Assembly (NCBI GenBank): GCA_934234215.1
Contig: CAKQHB010000013.1
Span: 1-64,000 of the forward strand
Source: an uncultured Cuneatibacter sp.
GTDB taxonomy: Bacteria > Bacillota > Clostridia > Lachnospirales > Lachnospiraceae
Length of the DNA stretch: 64,000 nt
Direction of reading: 5' to 3'
Part shown: piece after piece, positions 15,797 through 24,195 of the stretch
Layout: each line of letters opens with the position of its first letter
How positions within the stretch are numbered: position 1 is the stretch's first letter
Notes under the pieces: model-generated
Databases searched by the model: none
The model's input: only the letters and a program-made list of their open reading frames with translations
Told to the model about the DNA's origin: nothing
Position numbers and translations under genes: made by a program

Positions 15797-17092
15797 ATGA
15801 TTATTGAGATTAGGGCGAAGAACTGTTATGCATTTAAGGACGAAATTATTTTTTCAACAAAAGCAGATATGAGAAATAAAAAGTTTGGTGCCAATGTTCA
15901 TAGAGAAAATAACTTCAATGTGTTGAAGACTGTCGGAATATATGGACCAAACAATGCAGGAAAAACATGTCTGGTGAAGTGTATTCGAGCTGTGAAGGAT
16001 GTGCTGTTAAATAAAAAAAGTGATTTGATGTCCAATATTTTTACTGATAATACGGTTTGTGAATTGGGAGTTACTTTTCTGGAATCGGGAAGAGAGTTTA
16101 CCTATGATTTCAAATACGATGTTAAAAAAGAAGAGTATTTGTATGAGGTTTTTTCCGAAATTGAGAAGGATCAATATGGAAATGAGAAAGAGCTGCTTTG
16201 GATGAAAAAAGACAGCATTCAGGATACTTATGAATGCTTAGATGAAGATGTTCGCCAGATGATGTCGATTGTTTCAAAAAATAATTTGCTATGCTACCTG
16301 ATTAACACGACAAAGTTTGAACACATAAACAAAATGAAGCAGATTCTAATTGGTTTTGCAGAAAAAATTGATATTATCAATATGAATAATATTCCAATGA
16401 AGCATACGATTGATCTAATGAAAAATAAAAATGATCTGCAGCAAAAAGTAGTCGATTTTATTAAAAATGCAGATTTGTATTTAGACAATTTTGAGTATGT
16501 GGATATGGATCAGATTCAGTTAAAGGGAAAAGAGGGAGAAGAAAGACCAGAAGAAAAGGTGCTTGATCTTCCTGAAAATCTGATGGATCAGATTCGGCTG
16601 GTATCTACCTATAAAGGAGTGACGGTACCAAGCATGTTATTTGATTCCACTGGTACGAAGAAAATTGCAGCGATGGCAAGCTATGTAATCGAGGCACTTG
16701 AACAGGGAAGGATGCTAGTTGTAGATGAACTGGATAGCAGCATTCATTTTAAATTAACTAGGGCGATTGTAGCAATGTTTAATAATGAACTGAATACAAA
16801 TGCGCAAATGATTTTTACGGTACACGATGTCAATCTGATGGATTGCAAACGAATGTTTCGAAAGGAACAGATCTGGTTTGTGCATAAAGACAATGATGGT
16901 GTTTATGTATATTCACTTGCAGATTTTACGGCGCAGCAGGGAGTCCGAGATACAACGGATATTATTGAAAAGTACCGAAAAGGAGCGTTAGGGGCATTGC
17001 CTGATCCGGAGCTGATTGATTCGTTGATTGACATTAAGCGGAAGGAAGGGGGCGGTGATTCGGATGTTGACGAATCTTCCAAAAATCTTTGA
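15797..17092 (+). CDS. RloA/AbiLi-like AAA ATPase (candidate phage defence)
   Basis: A 431-residue ABC-type AAA ATPase of the AAA_15/AAA_21 kind. Walker A is GPNNAGKT (50-57); a long middle region separates it from the signature-like STGTKKIAAMASY (about 286-298), Walker B with catalytic Glu in LVVDELD (307-313), and a switch His in TVHD (His343). The C-terminal IEKYRKGALGALP matches the tail typical of RloA/AbiLi proteins. The ATG at 15797 has GGAGG 6 bases upstream. It overlaps the next gene by 29 bases. In known systems such an ATPase senses infection and releases or activates a nuclease partner; here that is inference from family and pairing. Confidence 0.78.
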   Translation: MIIEIRAKNCYAFKDEIIFSTKADMRNKKFGANVHRENNFNVLKTVGIYGPNNAGKTCLVKCIRAVKDVLLNKKSDLMSNIFTDNTVCELGVTFLESGREFTYDFKYDVKKEEYLYEVFSEIEKDQYGNEKELLWMKKDSIQDTYECLDEDVRQMMSIVSKNNLLCYLINTTKFEHINKMKQILIGFAEKIDIINMNNIPMKHTIDLMKNKNDLQQKVVDFIKNADLYLDNFEYVDMDQIQLKGKEGEERPEEKVLDLPENLMDQIRLVSTYKGVTVPSMLFDSTGTKKIAAMASYVIEALEQGRMLVVDELDSSIHFKLTRAIVAMFNNELNTNAQMIFTVHDVNLMDCKRMFRKEQIWFVHKDNDGVYVYSLADFTAQQGVRDTTDIIEKYRKGALGALPDPELIDSLIDIKRKEGGGDSDVDESSKNL

Positions 17093-17702
17093 CAAACATA
17101 GGATATGCATTATTTGTGAGGGTAATGAAGAATACGCATATTTGAGTCGATTGAATGATTTGAAGGTTTGGAACGAGCAATATGGTTTCTCTTTCATAAA
17201 TGCAGGTGGAAATGGAAACATTCCAGCCAGATACCAAGACCGCTACCAAAATGGAAGTGATGAACTGGTGCTTGTTTTCTGTGATACAGAAAAGAAACCG
17301 CATGAGCAATATCAGGATATTAAACATAAAATAAATGATTTTCATGGAATGGCATATGCTGCGAATGAGGTGGTCATGTACGGAAATCCCTGTACGTTGC
17401 AGATTATAACAAAGCATTGGACAACAGAAAACTTAAAATCACCGGCAAAGGCTGTAAATGCATCATTGATAAGAGAATATACAGGCGTAGATCATTACAA
17501 AGGAAGAGCAGATCAAATTCGACAAGTTATGGAAGCTGTTACGGCAGAAAATTATACAGAAATGAAACAACGTGTGATGGCGCTCAAAGACGATGATACA
17601 GTAATTGGAAGTAGTAATTTTGGAAGGTATTTGAATTGGTTTGAGAGCAAAGACAGCGGATGGATTGAAAAAATAAATACTGTTTTAGAGGAATCTGCGT
17701 AA
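17064..17702 (+). CDS. RloB/AbiLii-like TOPRIM-type effector
   Basis: A 212-residue partner of the ATPase. It opens with a strand and acidic motif, ICIICEGNEE (Glu19), typical of TOPRIM folds, has a second acidic site VFCDTE (Asp74, Glu76), and a NPC block (108-110) that corresponds to the SNPCFE motif of RloB. The spacing and length fit RloB/AbiLii (about 200-230 residues). The C-terminal half is helical and less conserved. It starts inside the end of the ATPase gene, which implies translational coupling and a two-protein complex. PARIS AriB (DUF4435) is the nearest alternative family; the NPC block favours RloB. Base composition is more AT-rich than the flanking genes. Confidence 0.68.
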   Translation: MLTNLPKIFDKHRICIICEGNEEYAYLSRLNDLKVWNEQYGFSFINAGGNGNIPARYQDRYQNGSDELVLVFCDTEKKPHEQYQDIKHKINDFHGMAYAANEVVMYGNPCTLQIITKHWTTENLKSPAKAVNASLIREYTGVDHYKGRADQIRQVMEAVTAENYTEMKQRVMALKDDDTVIGSSNFGRYLNWFESKDSGWIEKINTVLEESA

Positions 17703-17716
17703 AGGAGGGAACCAAC

Positions 17717-18136
17717 ATGTCCAATTACGATGCTTCTGCACTTTGCAGAAAAGCTCTTGAGATGCGAACGTATTCCTATGTACCGTATTCTCATTTTCGT
17801 GTAGGAGCGGCACTTTTATGTGAAGATGGAACGGTTTATGGTGGGTGCAACATTGAGAATGCAGCGTATACCCCGACCAACTGTGCAGAGCGGACTGCTT
17901 TTTTCAAAGCGGTGAGCGAGGGGAAGCGAAGCTTTCGGGCGATTGCGATTGCAGGAGGTCCGGAAGGCGCGGAAAAGCTGGAGTACTGTCCGCCGTGCGG
18001 CGTGTGCAGACAGGTGATGCGAGAGTTTTGCGGTGCGGATTTCGAGATCCTTTTGGCGATTTCACCGACAGAGTGGAGGACTTATACCTTGCAGGAGCTG
18101 CTTCCGGAAAGCTTTGGCCCGGACAATCTGGAATAA
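17717..18136 (+). CDS. cdd: Cytidine deaminase
   Basis: Deaminates cytidine and deoxycytidine to uridine forms in pyrimidine salvage. 139 residues, tetrameric small type, with the zinc site complete: Cys56 and catalytic Glu58 in NCAERTA, Cys94 and Cys97 in PPCGVC. Substrate-binding FRVGAALL and NIENAAY are present. It has a strong AGGAGG and starts only 14 bases after the defence effector gene, so it is probably transcribed together with it, although its codon use is like the host genes. It is a housekeeping-type enzyme by sequence. Confidence 0.95.
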   Translation: MSNYDASALCRKALEMRTYSYVPYSHFRVGAALLCEDGTVYGGCNIENAAYTPTNCAERTAFFKAVSEGKRSFRAIAIAGGPEGAEKLEYCPPCGVCRQVMREFCGADFEILLAISPTEWRTYTLQELLPESFGPDNLE

Positions 18137-18150
18137 CGCGGTTATTTGTC

Positions 18151-18192
18151 TTGCAAAGTTGGTGCGACAGAGATATACTTGTATAAACAAGT
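18151..18192 (+). promoter_or_regulatory. Promoter and overlapping operator for the IlvD/Edd gene
   Basis: TTGCAA (18151-18156), 17 bases, TATACT (18174-18179). A perfect 6-bp inverted repeat with a 4-base gap, ACTTGT-ATAA-ACAAGT (18177-18192), overlaps the -10 and the expected start, as a repressor site would (GntR-type sites look similar). Confidence 0.55.
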
Positions 18193-18248
18193 TGGAAATA
18201 TGCGCTGCGGTCAGGAAAAGAGCAGTGCGAGAATGGTAGGAGGAATTT

Positions 18249-19970
18249 ATGGAACAGAAGAGTAAGAGGGAACGTCTGCTGTGGGCGCAGTTTGATGCGC
18301 TGGAAATGGGCAGTGGTTGGGATGATACGGATGTAACGAAGCCGCAGATCATGATCGAGGATGTATACGGCGATTCCCATCCCGGCAGCGTACACCTGCA
18401 TCAGCTGGCAGAGCAGGCAAAGTATGGTGTATTTGAGAAGGGCGGTTATCCGGCACAGTATCATACGACAGATATTTGTGACGGCTGTGCGCAGGGACAT
18501 GATGGCATGAATGTAGTGCTGGCGTCCAGAGAGGCAATTGCAAATATGGTAGAGGTACATGCTTCCGCAGTACCGTGGGATGGTATCATCCTGTCTTCCA
18601 GCTGTGATAAGTCGATTCCTGCACATTTAAAGGCAGCAGCCCGCATGGACATTCCGACCATCTTCATGCCCGGCGGTTCTATGCGTCCGGGTCCCAGACA
18701 GACGACTTCTTTGGTGGCAGGGGATATTTCTCTTCGTGAAAAGAGAAAGGATGCGATCACACCGCAGGAGATCCGGGATTATAAGCTGACCGGATGTCCG
18801 TCCGTTGGCGCATGTACCTTCCTTGGAACAGCATCTACTATGCAGTGTCTGGCAGAAGCTCTTGGCATGACTCTGCCGGGTGCAGCACTTGCACCGGCAA
18901 CGATGCGTGACATTCTGCAGTATGCCCGCTATGCAGGCCGCAGAATCGTAGCGATGGCAGAGGAAGATCTGAGACCGAGCAAGATTATGACACCGGCAGC
19001 GTTCCGCAACGCGATTATTGTACATAGTGCAATCGGTGGTTCCACAAATGCAACGATCCATCTGCCTTCTATCGCAAGAGAGCTTGGCTATGAGCTTCCG
19101 ATTGAATTATTTGATGAGATCAATCATAAAGTACCGCACCTTGGAAATATCAATCCCAGCGGCCAGCATCTGACCGAGTCTTTCTGGTTCGCAGGTGGTG
19201 TGCCGATGGTACAGTGGCTGCTGCGTGATATGCTGGATCTGGATGTTATGACCGTAACCGGCAAGACCCTGGGTGAAAATCTGGAGGATCTGTGGAAGGA
19301 TAACTGGTTTGATCGGAACCTGGGTTATCTGGAAAACTACGGACTGACCCGTGATCAGGTAATCTTCCCGGTAGAAAAGGCAACAGAAAAGGGCAGCGTT
19401 GCGATCCTGAAGGGCAATATCGCACCGGAAGGCAGCGTTATCAAATATTCCGCATGCTGCGAAGAACAGCGCAAAGTCGTAAATGGAATAGCCCGTGTCT
19501 TCAATCACGAGGAAGATGCTTACAAGGCAGTGGTAGAAAATCAGATTCATCCCGGTGATGTCATTGTCATCCGTTACGAGGGACCTCGTGGATGCGGTAT
19601 GCCGGAGATGCTGATGACAACCGAAGGTATTGTGTGCGATGAGACCTTGAATGGTAAAGTAGCGCTGATTACCGATGGACGTTTCTCCGGTGCAACAAGA
19701 GGTGCTGCAATCGGACATGTCAGCCCGGAGGCTGCAGTCGGTGGACCGATCGCATTCATCGAAGAGGGCGACCTGATTTCTTACGACATCGAGGCTCGTA
19801 CCATGAATGTAACCGGTATCCACGGTGTACCTTGCTCCATCGAGGAGGCAACGGCAGTTCTGGCAGAGCGCTCGAAGGCAGGAATTATTCCGAGAGAGCC
19901 GAGAAAGGGATTCTACAAGCTGTATACCGAACATGCAGCATCCGCAATGAAGGGCGCTGGATTAGAATAA
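18249..19970 (+). CDS. IlvD/Edd family dehydratase
   Basis: An iron-sulfur dehydratase of 573 residues. Cluster cysteines are visible in CDGC (77/80), SSCDKS (119) and VGAC (189); YEGPRGCGMPEM and TDGRFSGATRGAA near the C-terminus are family blocks. The SCDKSIPAHLKAAAR wording, instead of GCDKxxPG of biosynthetic IlvD, puts it in the sugar-acid dehydratase-like branch (arabinonate/xylonate/gluconate type), so a role in valine and isoleucine synthesis is not assumed. No other ilv gene is near. It has its own promoter with an operator-like repeat, which fits substrate induction. Confidence 0.8.
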   Translation: MEQKSKRERLLWAQFDALEMGSGWDDTDVTKPQIMIEDVYGDSHPGSVHLHQLAEQAKYGVFEKGGYPAQYHTTDICDGCAQGHDGMNVVLASREAIANMVEVHASAVPWDGIILSSSCDKSIPAHLKAAARMDIPTIFMPGGSMRPGPRQTTSLVAGDISLREKRKDAITPQEIRDYKLTGCPSVGACTFLGTASTMQCLAEALGMTLPGAALAPATMRDILQYARYAGRRIVAMAEEDLRPSKIMTPAAFRNAIIVHSAIGGSTNATIHLPSIARELGYELPIELFDEINHKVPHLGNINPSGQHLTESFWFAGGVPMVQWLLRDMLDLDVMTVTGKTLGENLEDLWKDNWFDRNLGYLENYGLTRDQVIFPVEKATEKGSVAILKGNIAPEGSVIKYSACCEEQRKVVNGIARVFNHEEDAYKAVVENQIHPGDVIVIRYEGPRGCGMPEMLMTTEGIVCDETLNGKVALITDGRFSGATRGAAIGHVSPEAAVGGPIAFIEEGDLISYDIEARTMNVTGIHGVPCSIEEATAVLAERSKAGIIPREPRKGFYKLYTEHAASAMKGAGLE

Positions 19971-19984
19971 AAAAGAGTGCTTTG

Positions 19985-20021
19985 AAAAGCTGTTCCTGAG
20001 TAAAATCAGGGGCAGCTTTTT
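19985..20021 (+). terminator. Terminator after the IlvD/Edd gene
   Basis: Stem AAAAGCTG..CCTGA pairs with TCAGG..CAGCTTTT and is followed by a run of T. Repeat copy B starts within the T tract. Confidence 0.8.
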
Positions 20022-20160
20022 TTGCTTTATAGGAAATTGCGTCGCATTTCCTATAAAGTAAAAAAAGCGCTCCGCATGGATCGCACTGCGGCGGAACAGA
20101 ATTTGTCGCTTCGCGACCCGCCGCAGGCGAAGAATCCTGCGAAGCAGGATTCTATTTTTA
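20022..20160 (+). repeat. Dispersed terminator-associated element, copy B (full)
   Basis: Full copy. First stem GCTTTATAGGAAAT/ATTTCCTATAAAG, middle GC-rich segment, GTCGC/GCGAC hairpin, terminal 10-bp stem (20131-20140 with 20144-20153, loop GAA) and ATTTTTA. About 90 percent identical by eye to copy C. Confidence 0.88.
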
Positions 20161-20164
20161 CAAC

Positions 20165-20187
20165 ATAGGAAATTGCGCTGCATTCCC
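20165..20187 (+). repeat. Dispersed element, short second copy behind B
   Basis: TAGGAAATTGCG-CTGCATTCCC, a fragment of the first hairpin, sits a few bases after the terminal hairpin of copy B, again directly behind a terminator-like stem. Confidence 0.6.
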
Positions 20188-20199
20188 AACATCTGCATA

Positions 20200-20229
20200 T
20201 TGACACTCTTTCCGAAAATATGTTATATT
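20200..20229 (+). promoter_or_regulatory. Promoter of the YgbA-CydDC-like operon
   Basis: TTGACA (20200-20205), 18 bases, TATATT (20224-20229) with an upstream TG (extended -10). It is 45 bases before the YgbA-like ATG. Confidence 0.65.
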
Positions 20230-20273
20230 GCGACATGTGGTTAGGGATCACTAATAAGAAAGCAGAGGGAAGA

Positions 20274-20639
20274 ATGGACAAAATCGAAAAGAAGCGTCGG
20301 AAGGAGCAGTATGTGGTGGAGGAGATGGTGAATTTATATTGCCGGAAGAACCATGCTGCATACAGCAAAGCGGAGAAGAAGATGTGCCCGGAGTGTCAGA
20401 CACTTTCGGATTATGCCAAGCTTCGGAGTGAGAAGTGTCCCTTTATGGAGCATAAGACATTCTGTGCGAACTGCAAGGTGCATTGTTATAAGCCGGAGAT
20501 GCGGGAAAAAATTCGACAGGTGATGCGGTTTTCGGGACCGCGGATGCTGCTGTATCATCCGTGTCTGGCAATGTGGCATTTGATCTGCAGTAAGAAAGAG
20601 AAAAAACAGCAGAAGAAAGTGGGGACGGAGAAAAAATGA
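20274..20639 (+). CDS. YgbA-like nitrosative-stress protein (PF11756 type)
   Basis: A 121-residue Cys-rich protein of the nitrous-oxide-stimulated promoter / YgbA family. Family marks: EEMVNLYCRKNH, MCPECQTLSDYAKLRSEKCPF, KTFCANCKVHCYKPEMR and VMRFSGPRMLLYHP. The several CxxC and CxxH pairs suggest a metal or Fe-S site. In enterobacteria ygbA belongs to the NsrR regulon and helps growth under nitrosative stress. Start at the ATG behind AGAGGGA; the frame from 20220 lies upstream of a likely transcription start. It overlaps the next ABC gene by ATGA. Confidence 0.82.
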   Translation: MDKIEKKRRKEQYVVEEMVNLYCRKNHAAYSKAEKKMCPECQTLSDYAKLRSEKCPFMEHKTFCANCKVHCYKPEMREKIRQVMRFSGPRMLLYHPCLAMWHLICSKKEKKQQKKVGTEKK

Positions 20640-22372
20640 TCAAAAAGAGATTGGTGGGATTGCTGTCCCATGCAAAGAAGTACATTGTGTACCAGATTTT
20701 GTGGCAATGGATTGCGCTGCTGGCACAGATTACAGCAGTCTGTTCCATTGCGGGCTTGCTGCAGGAGGCGTGGGAACGCAGTCTCAGCACGGAACGGATG
20801 CTGCAGACCGCGTTGATTTTAGCAGTCTGTATGGGCATTCGCTTTTTGTGCGAGCGCATGACCACAAAGATGTCTTATCTGGCAAGTGTGGATGTCAAGC
20901 AGGTGCTGCGCCGTAAGATTTACGAAAAGATGCTGCGTCTTGGTGCGGCTTATAAAGAGCAGGTTTCAACATCGGAAGTGATGCAGGTCAGCACAGAAGG
21001 TGTGGAACAGCTGGAGATTTATTTCGGAAAATATTTGCCGCAGTTGTTTTACAGTCTGCTGGCACCGCTGACACTGTTTGTCTGGCTGTGCCGCGTGAGC
21101 TTGAAAGCAAGCGTCGTACTGTTGATCTGTGTTCCGTTGATTCCCATGTCGATCGTGGCAGTTCAGAAAATTGCAAAGAAGCTGCTGAATCGTTACTGGA
21201 GTATCTATACAGGATTGGGAGATTCTTTCCTGGAAAATTTACAGGGATTGACGACGCTGAAAATTTATCAGGCGGACGAGCAGAAGGCTGCGGAGATGGA
21301 TGAGGAAGCGCAGACATTTCGCCAGATTACGATGAAGGTTCTGACCATGCAGCTCAATTCCACAAGTGTGATGGACATTGTGGCATACGGCGGCGCAGCA
21401 GTCGGAATGATTGTGGCAGTCAGCGAGTTTTTGCAGGGCTCTCTGGATTTTGCCGGGACAGTGACGATTATCTTGCTGGCAAGCGAATTTTTTATTCCGC
21501 TGCGTCTGTTAGGATCTTTTTTCCATATTGCGATGAATGGAATGGCTGCCAGCGACAAGATTTTTCGTATTTTGGATCTGGAAGAACCGGCGCACGGTAC
21601 GAAGAAGCTGCCGGAAGGTGCATTGTCGCTGAGCCTGCAGGACGTACATTTTGGATATGAGGAAGACCGGGAAATTCTGAAGGGTATTTCGCTGGAACTT
21701 CCGGCAGGAAGCTTTGTTTCACTGGTAGGAGAGTCTGGTTGTGGCAAGAGTACGATTGCCGGACTTCTCAGCGGAAAGAATCGTGGCTTTTTCGGAAAGA
21801 TTCAGATCGGCGGTATTCCGGTAGAAGATGTGGACGAAGTGGATCTGATGGAGCATGTTGTGTTGGTACGACACAATAGCTATCTGTTCGCGGGAACGGT
21901 TGAGGAAAATCTGCGGATGGCAAAGCCGGATGCAACGACGGAGGAGATGGAAGCAGTTTTGGAAAAAGTTCACTTGCTTGGATTTTTGCAGACACAGGAT
22001 GGACTTTCTACCAAGTTGTCGGAAAAAGCGGGCAATCTGTCCGGCGGGCAGTGTCAGCGTCTTGCGATTGCAAGGGCATTGCTGAAAAATGCACAAGTGT
22101 ATATTTTCGACGAAGCCAGTTCCAATGTGGATGTGGAAAGTGAAGAAGCGATCATGGAAGTCATTCATGAATTGGCACAGACGAAGACGGTGCTTCTGAT
22201 CTCGCACAGACTGGCGAATGTTGTGCAGTCGGATTGTGTTTATTTGTTGAAAGACGGTGTGATTCAGGAAAGTGGTACACATGTGGAATTGATGCAAAAA
22301 GGCGGGGCATACAAGGCGCTTTATGAAGCGCAGCGTGCGTTGGAGCAGTATGGAAAGGAGGCACAGGCATGA
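20636..22372 (+). CDS. CydD-like ABC exporter half-transporter
   Basis: A 578-residue fused permease/ATPase. Six membrane helices fill about residues 15-310, including the EYFGKYLPQ...PLTLFVW stretch typical of CydD. The nucleotide-binding domain has Walker A GESGCGKST, signature LSGGQCQR and Walker B with Glu in YIFDEASSNVD. In E. coli CydDC exports cysteine/glutathione, supports cytochrome bd assembly and adds to nitric oxide tolerance. No cydAB gene is in the window, so the substrate is inferred only. Overlaps both neighbours by ATGA, so the three genes are translationally coupled. Confidence 0.78.
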   Translation: MIKKRLVGLLSHAKKYIVYQILWQWIALLAQITAVCSIAGLLQEAWERSLSTERMLQTALILAVCMGIRFLCERMTTKMSYLASVDVKQVLRRKIYEKMLRLGAAYKEQVSTSEVMQVSTEGVEQLEIYFGKYLPQLFYSLLAPLTLFVWLCRVSLKASVVLLICVPLIPMSIVAVQKIAKKLLNRYWSIYTGLGDSFLENLQGLTTLKIYQADEQKAAEMDEEAQTFRQITMKVLTMQLNSTSVMDIVAYGGAAVGMIVAVSEFLQGSLDFAGTVTIILLASEFFIPLRLLGSFFHIAMNGMAASDKIFRILDLEEPAHGTKKLPEGALSLSLQDVHFGYEEDREILKGISLELPAGSFVSLVGESGCGKSTIAGLLSGKNRGFFGKIQIGGIPVEDVDEVDLMEHVVLVRHNSYLFAGTVEENLRMAKPDATTEEMEAVLEKVHLLGFLQTQDGLSTKLSEKAGNLSGGQCQRLAIARALLKNAQVYIFDEASSNVDVESEEAIMEVIHELAQTKTVLLISHRLANVVQSDCVYLLKDGVIQESGTHVELMQKGGAYKALYEAQRALEQYGKEAQA

Positions 22373-24075
22373 GTCAGAAACAGGAAACGAAACGAAGATC
22401 GGCACTTGCAATCATGGGAAATCTGATCGGTCTGGTAAAGCCGCTTTTCCCGATTATACTAGCAGCAATTTTGCTTGGAACGCTGGGCTATTTGTGCGCA
22501 ATCTTTCTGACAATTCTGGCATCTCAGGCAGTCCTTTCCGGATTATCGGCAGATCTCGCAATGACAGGATTTCTTGCAAAGATTCCGACAAAAGCGATTT
22601 TTGTACTCCTTGTGGTTCTGGCGGTGATGCGAGGCGTCCTGCATTATGTGGAGCAATATTGCAACCACTTTATCGCATTTAAATTGCTGGCAATCATCCG
22701 TCACAAAGTATTTGCGGCGCTTCGGAAGCTGTGTCCGGCAAAGCTGGAGGGCAGAGAGAAGGGCAATTTGATCTCGATTATTACGACCGATATTGAATTG
22801 TTGGAAGTATTTTATGCGCACACGATTTCGCCAATTGCGATCGCAATCCTGACCTCTCTTCTGATGGTCGTATTTTTGTGTCAGTATCACATCGCAATCG
22901 GCGCTTTGGCGCTGGCAGCTTATCTGATCGTCGGTGTTTGCATTCCTCTCTGGAATGGCAAGCGGGGCGGAAATAGCGGTATGGAATTTCGAACGGAATT
23001 CGGCGGCCTGAACAGTTTTGTGCTGGACTCGCTGCGCGGCTTGGATGAGACGATTCAGTATGGGCAGGGCGCAGAGCGGGAGACAGAGATGCAGCAACGC
23101 TCGGAAAAGCTTTCCGGATTGCAAAAGCGCCTGAGCCGTCTGGAGGGAAGTCAGCGTTCGGTGACAAATCTGGCGATTTTGGCAGCTTCATTCGGAATGT
23201 TTTTCCTGACTTTATATTTGTATCAGCATGGACAGATCGGCTTTGATGGTGTCCTGATCGGAACCGTTTCTATGATGGGATCGTTTGGACCGGTGGTGGC
23301 ATTGTCCGGTTTGTCCAACAATTTGAACCAGACACTTGCCAGCGGTGAGCGTGTACTGTCTCTGTTGGAAGAGCAGCCGCTTGTGGAAGAAATTCCGGGA
23401 GCGGAAACCAGTGACCCGGAGGCATTCTCCGGCGCTGCGGCAGAGCATGTCACGTTTGCTTACGAAGATGAGACGATTTTGAAAGACTATTCCATGCAGC
23501 TTGTTCCGGGAAAAATCACCGGAATCCACGGAGCCAGCGGTTCCGGAAAATCTACATTATTGAAGCTGCTGATGCGCTTCTGGGATGTGGATGCAGGAAC
23601 GGTTCTGGTAGATGGGGAGAATGTCCGCAAGATGCCGACGAAGCATTTGCGGGATCTGGAAAGCTATGTGACACAGGAAACACATTTGTTCCACGATTCC
23701 ATTGCAGCCAATATTGCAATCGGAAAGCCCGGCGCTTCGCGGGAAGAGATCATAGAAGCCGCAAAGAAAGCAGCCATTCATGACTTTATTCTGACATTAC
23801 CGGAGGGATACGATACAAAAGTCGGTGAGCTGGGAGATACGCTGTCCGGTGGAGAAAAGCAGCGAATTGGCATTGCACGGGCATTTCTGCATGATGCACC
23901 GCTGTTGCTTTTGGATGAGCCGACATCGAATCTGGACTCTCTGAATGAAGGAATTATTCTGAAATCGTTGAAAGAATCTGCACAAAAGAAGACAGTTGTG
24001 CTGGTTTCCCATCGCGTTTCTACAATGAGTGCAGCGGATACTGTCTATGAAGTAGAAAACGGGAGAATTTCATAA
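22369..24075 (+). CDS. CydC-like ABC exporter half-transporter
   Basis: A 568-residue partner of the preceding half-transporter. Six membrane helices in about 25-310, then an ATPase domain with Walker A GASGSGKST, LSGGEKQRIGIARAF and LLLLDEPTSNLD. Both halves keep catalytic Glu, so both ATP sites of the heterodimer should be competent. Its stop is followed by a terminator at 24105-24138, which closes a three-gene operon. CydC assignment is by pairing and overall pattern; a generic heterodimeric exporter remains possible. Confidence 0.75.
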   Translation: MSQKQETKRRSALAIMGNLIGLVKPLFPIILAAILLGTLGYLCAIFLTILASQAVLSGLSADLAMTGFLAKIPTKAIFVLLVVLAVMRGVLHYVEQYCNHFIAFKLLAIIRHKVFAALRKLCPAKLEGREKGNLISIITTDIELLEVFYAHTISPIAIAILTSLLMVVFLCQYHIAIGALALAAYLIVGVCIPLWNGKRGGNSGMEFRTEFGGLNSFVLDSLRGLDETIQYGQGAERETEMQQRSEKLSGLQKRLSRLEGSQRSVTNLAILAASFGMFFLTLYLYQHGQIGFDGVLIGTVSMMGSFGPVVALSGLSNNLNQTLASGERVLSLLEEQPLVEEIPGAETSDPEAFSGAAAEHVTFAYEDETILKDYSMQLVPGKITGIHGASGSGKSTLLKLLMRFWDVDAGTVLVDGENVRKMPTKHLRDLESYVTQETHLFHDSIAANIAIGKPGASREEIIEAAKKAAIHDFILTLPEGYDTKVGELGDTLSGGEKQRIGIARAFLHDAPLLLLDEPTSNLDSLNEGIILKSLKESAQKKTVVLVSHRVSTMSAADTVYEVENGRIS

Positions 24076-24104
24076 CTTGACACATCCTGAGAAGGTGATA
24101 CGAT

Positions 24105-24138
24105 GAAAGCAGAATGCGAGAGTGTTCTGCTTTCGTTT
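24105..24138 (+). terminator. Terminator after the CydDC-like genes
   Basis: Stem GAAAGCAGAA (24105-24114) with TTCTGCTTTC (24125-24134), followed by GTTTAT. Confidence 0.75.
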
Positions 24139-24195
24139 ATATGAGTAAAAGAATTTGTATAAATAGACAAGTGCGTAAAAACAGGGAGAGCTTGT

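Noticed and set aside
15797..17702. PARIS (AriAB) or Gabija assignment of the ATPase/TOPRIM pair
   Set aside because: Gabija has ATPase and TOPRIM in one protein plus a helicase; AriB has DUF4435. The KYRKGALGALP tail and NPC block fit RloA/RloB better, though PARIS is not excluded.
18249..19970. Biosynthetic dihydroxy-acid dehydratase (ilvD) symbol
   Set aside because: The SCDKSIPAHLKAAAR block and the isolated context fit the sugar-acid branch; the symbol would overstate.
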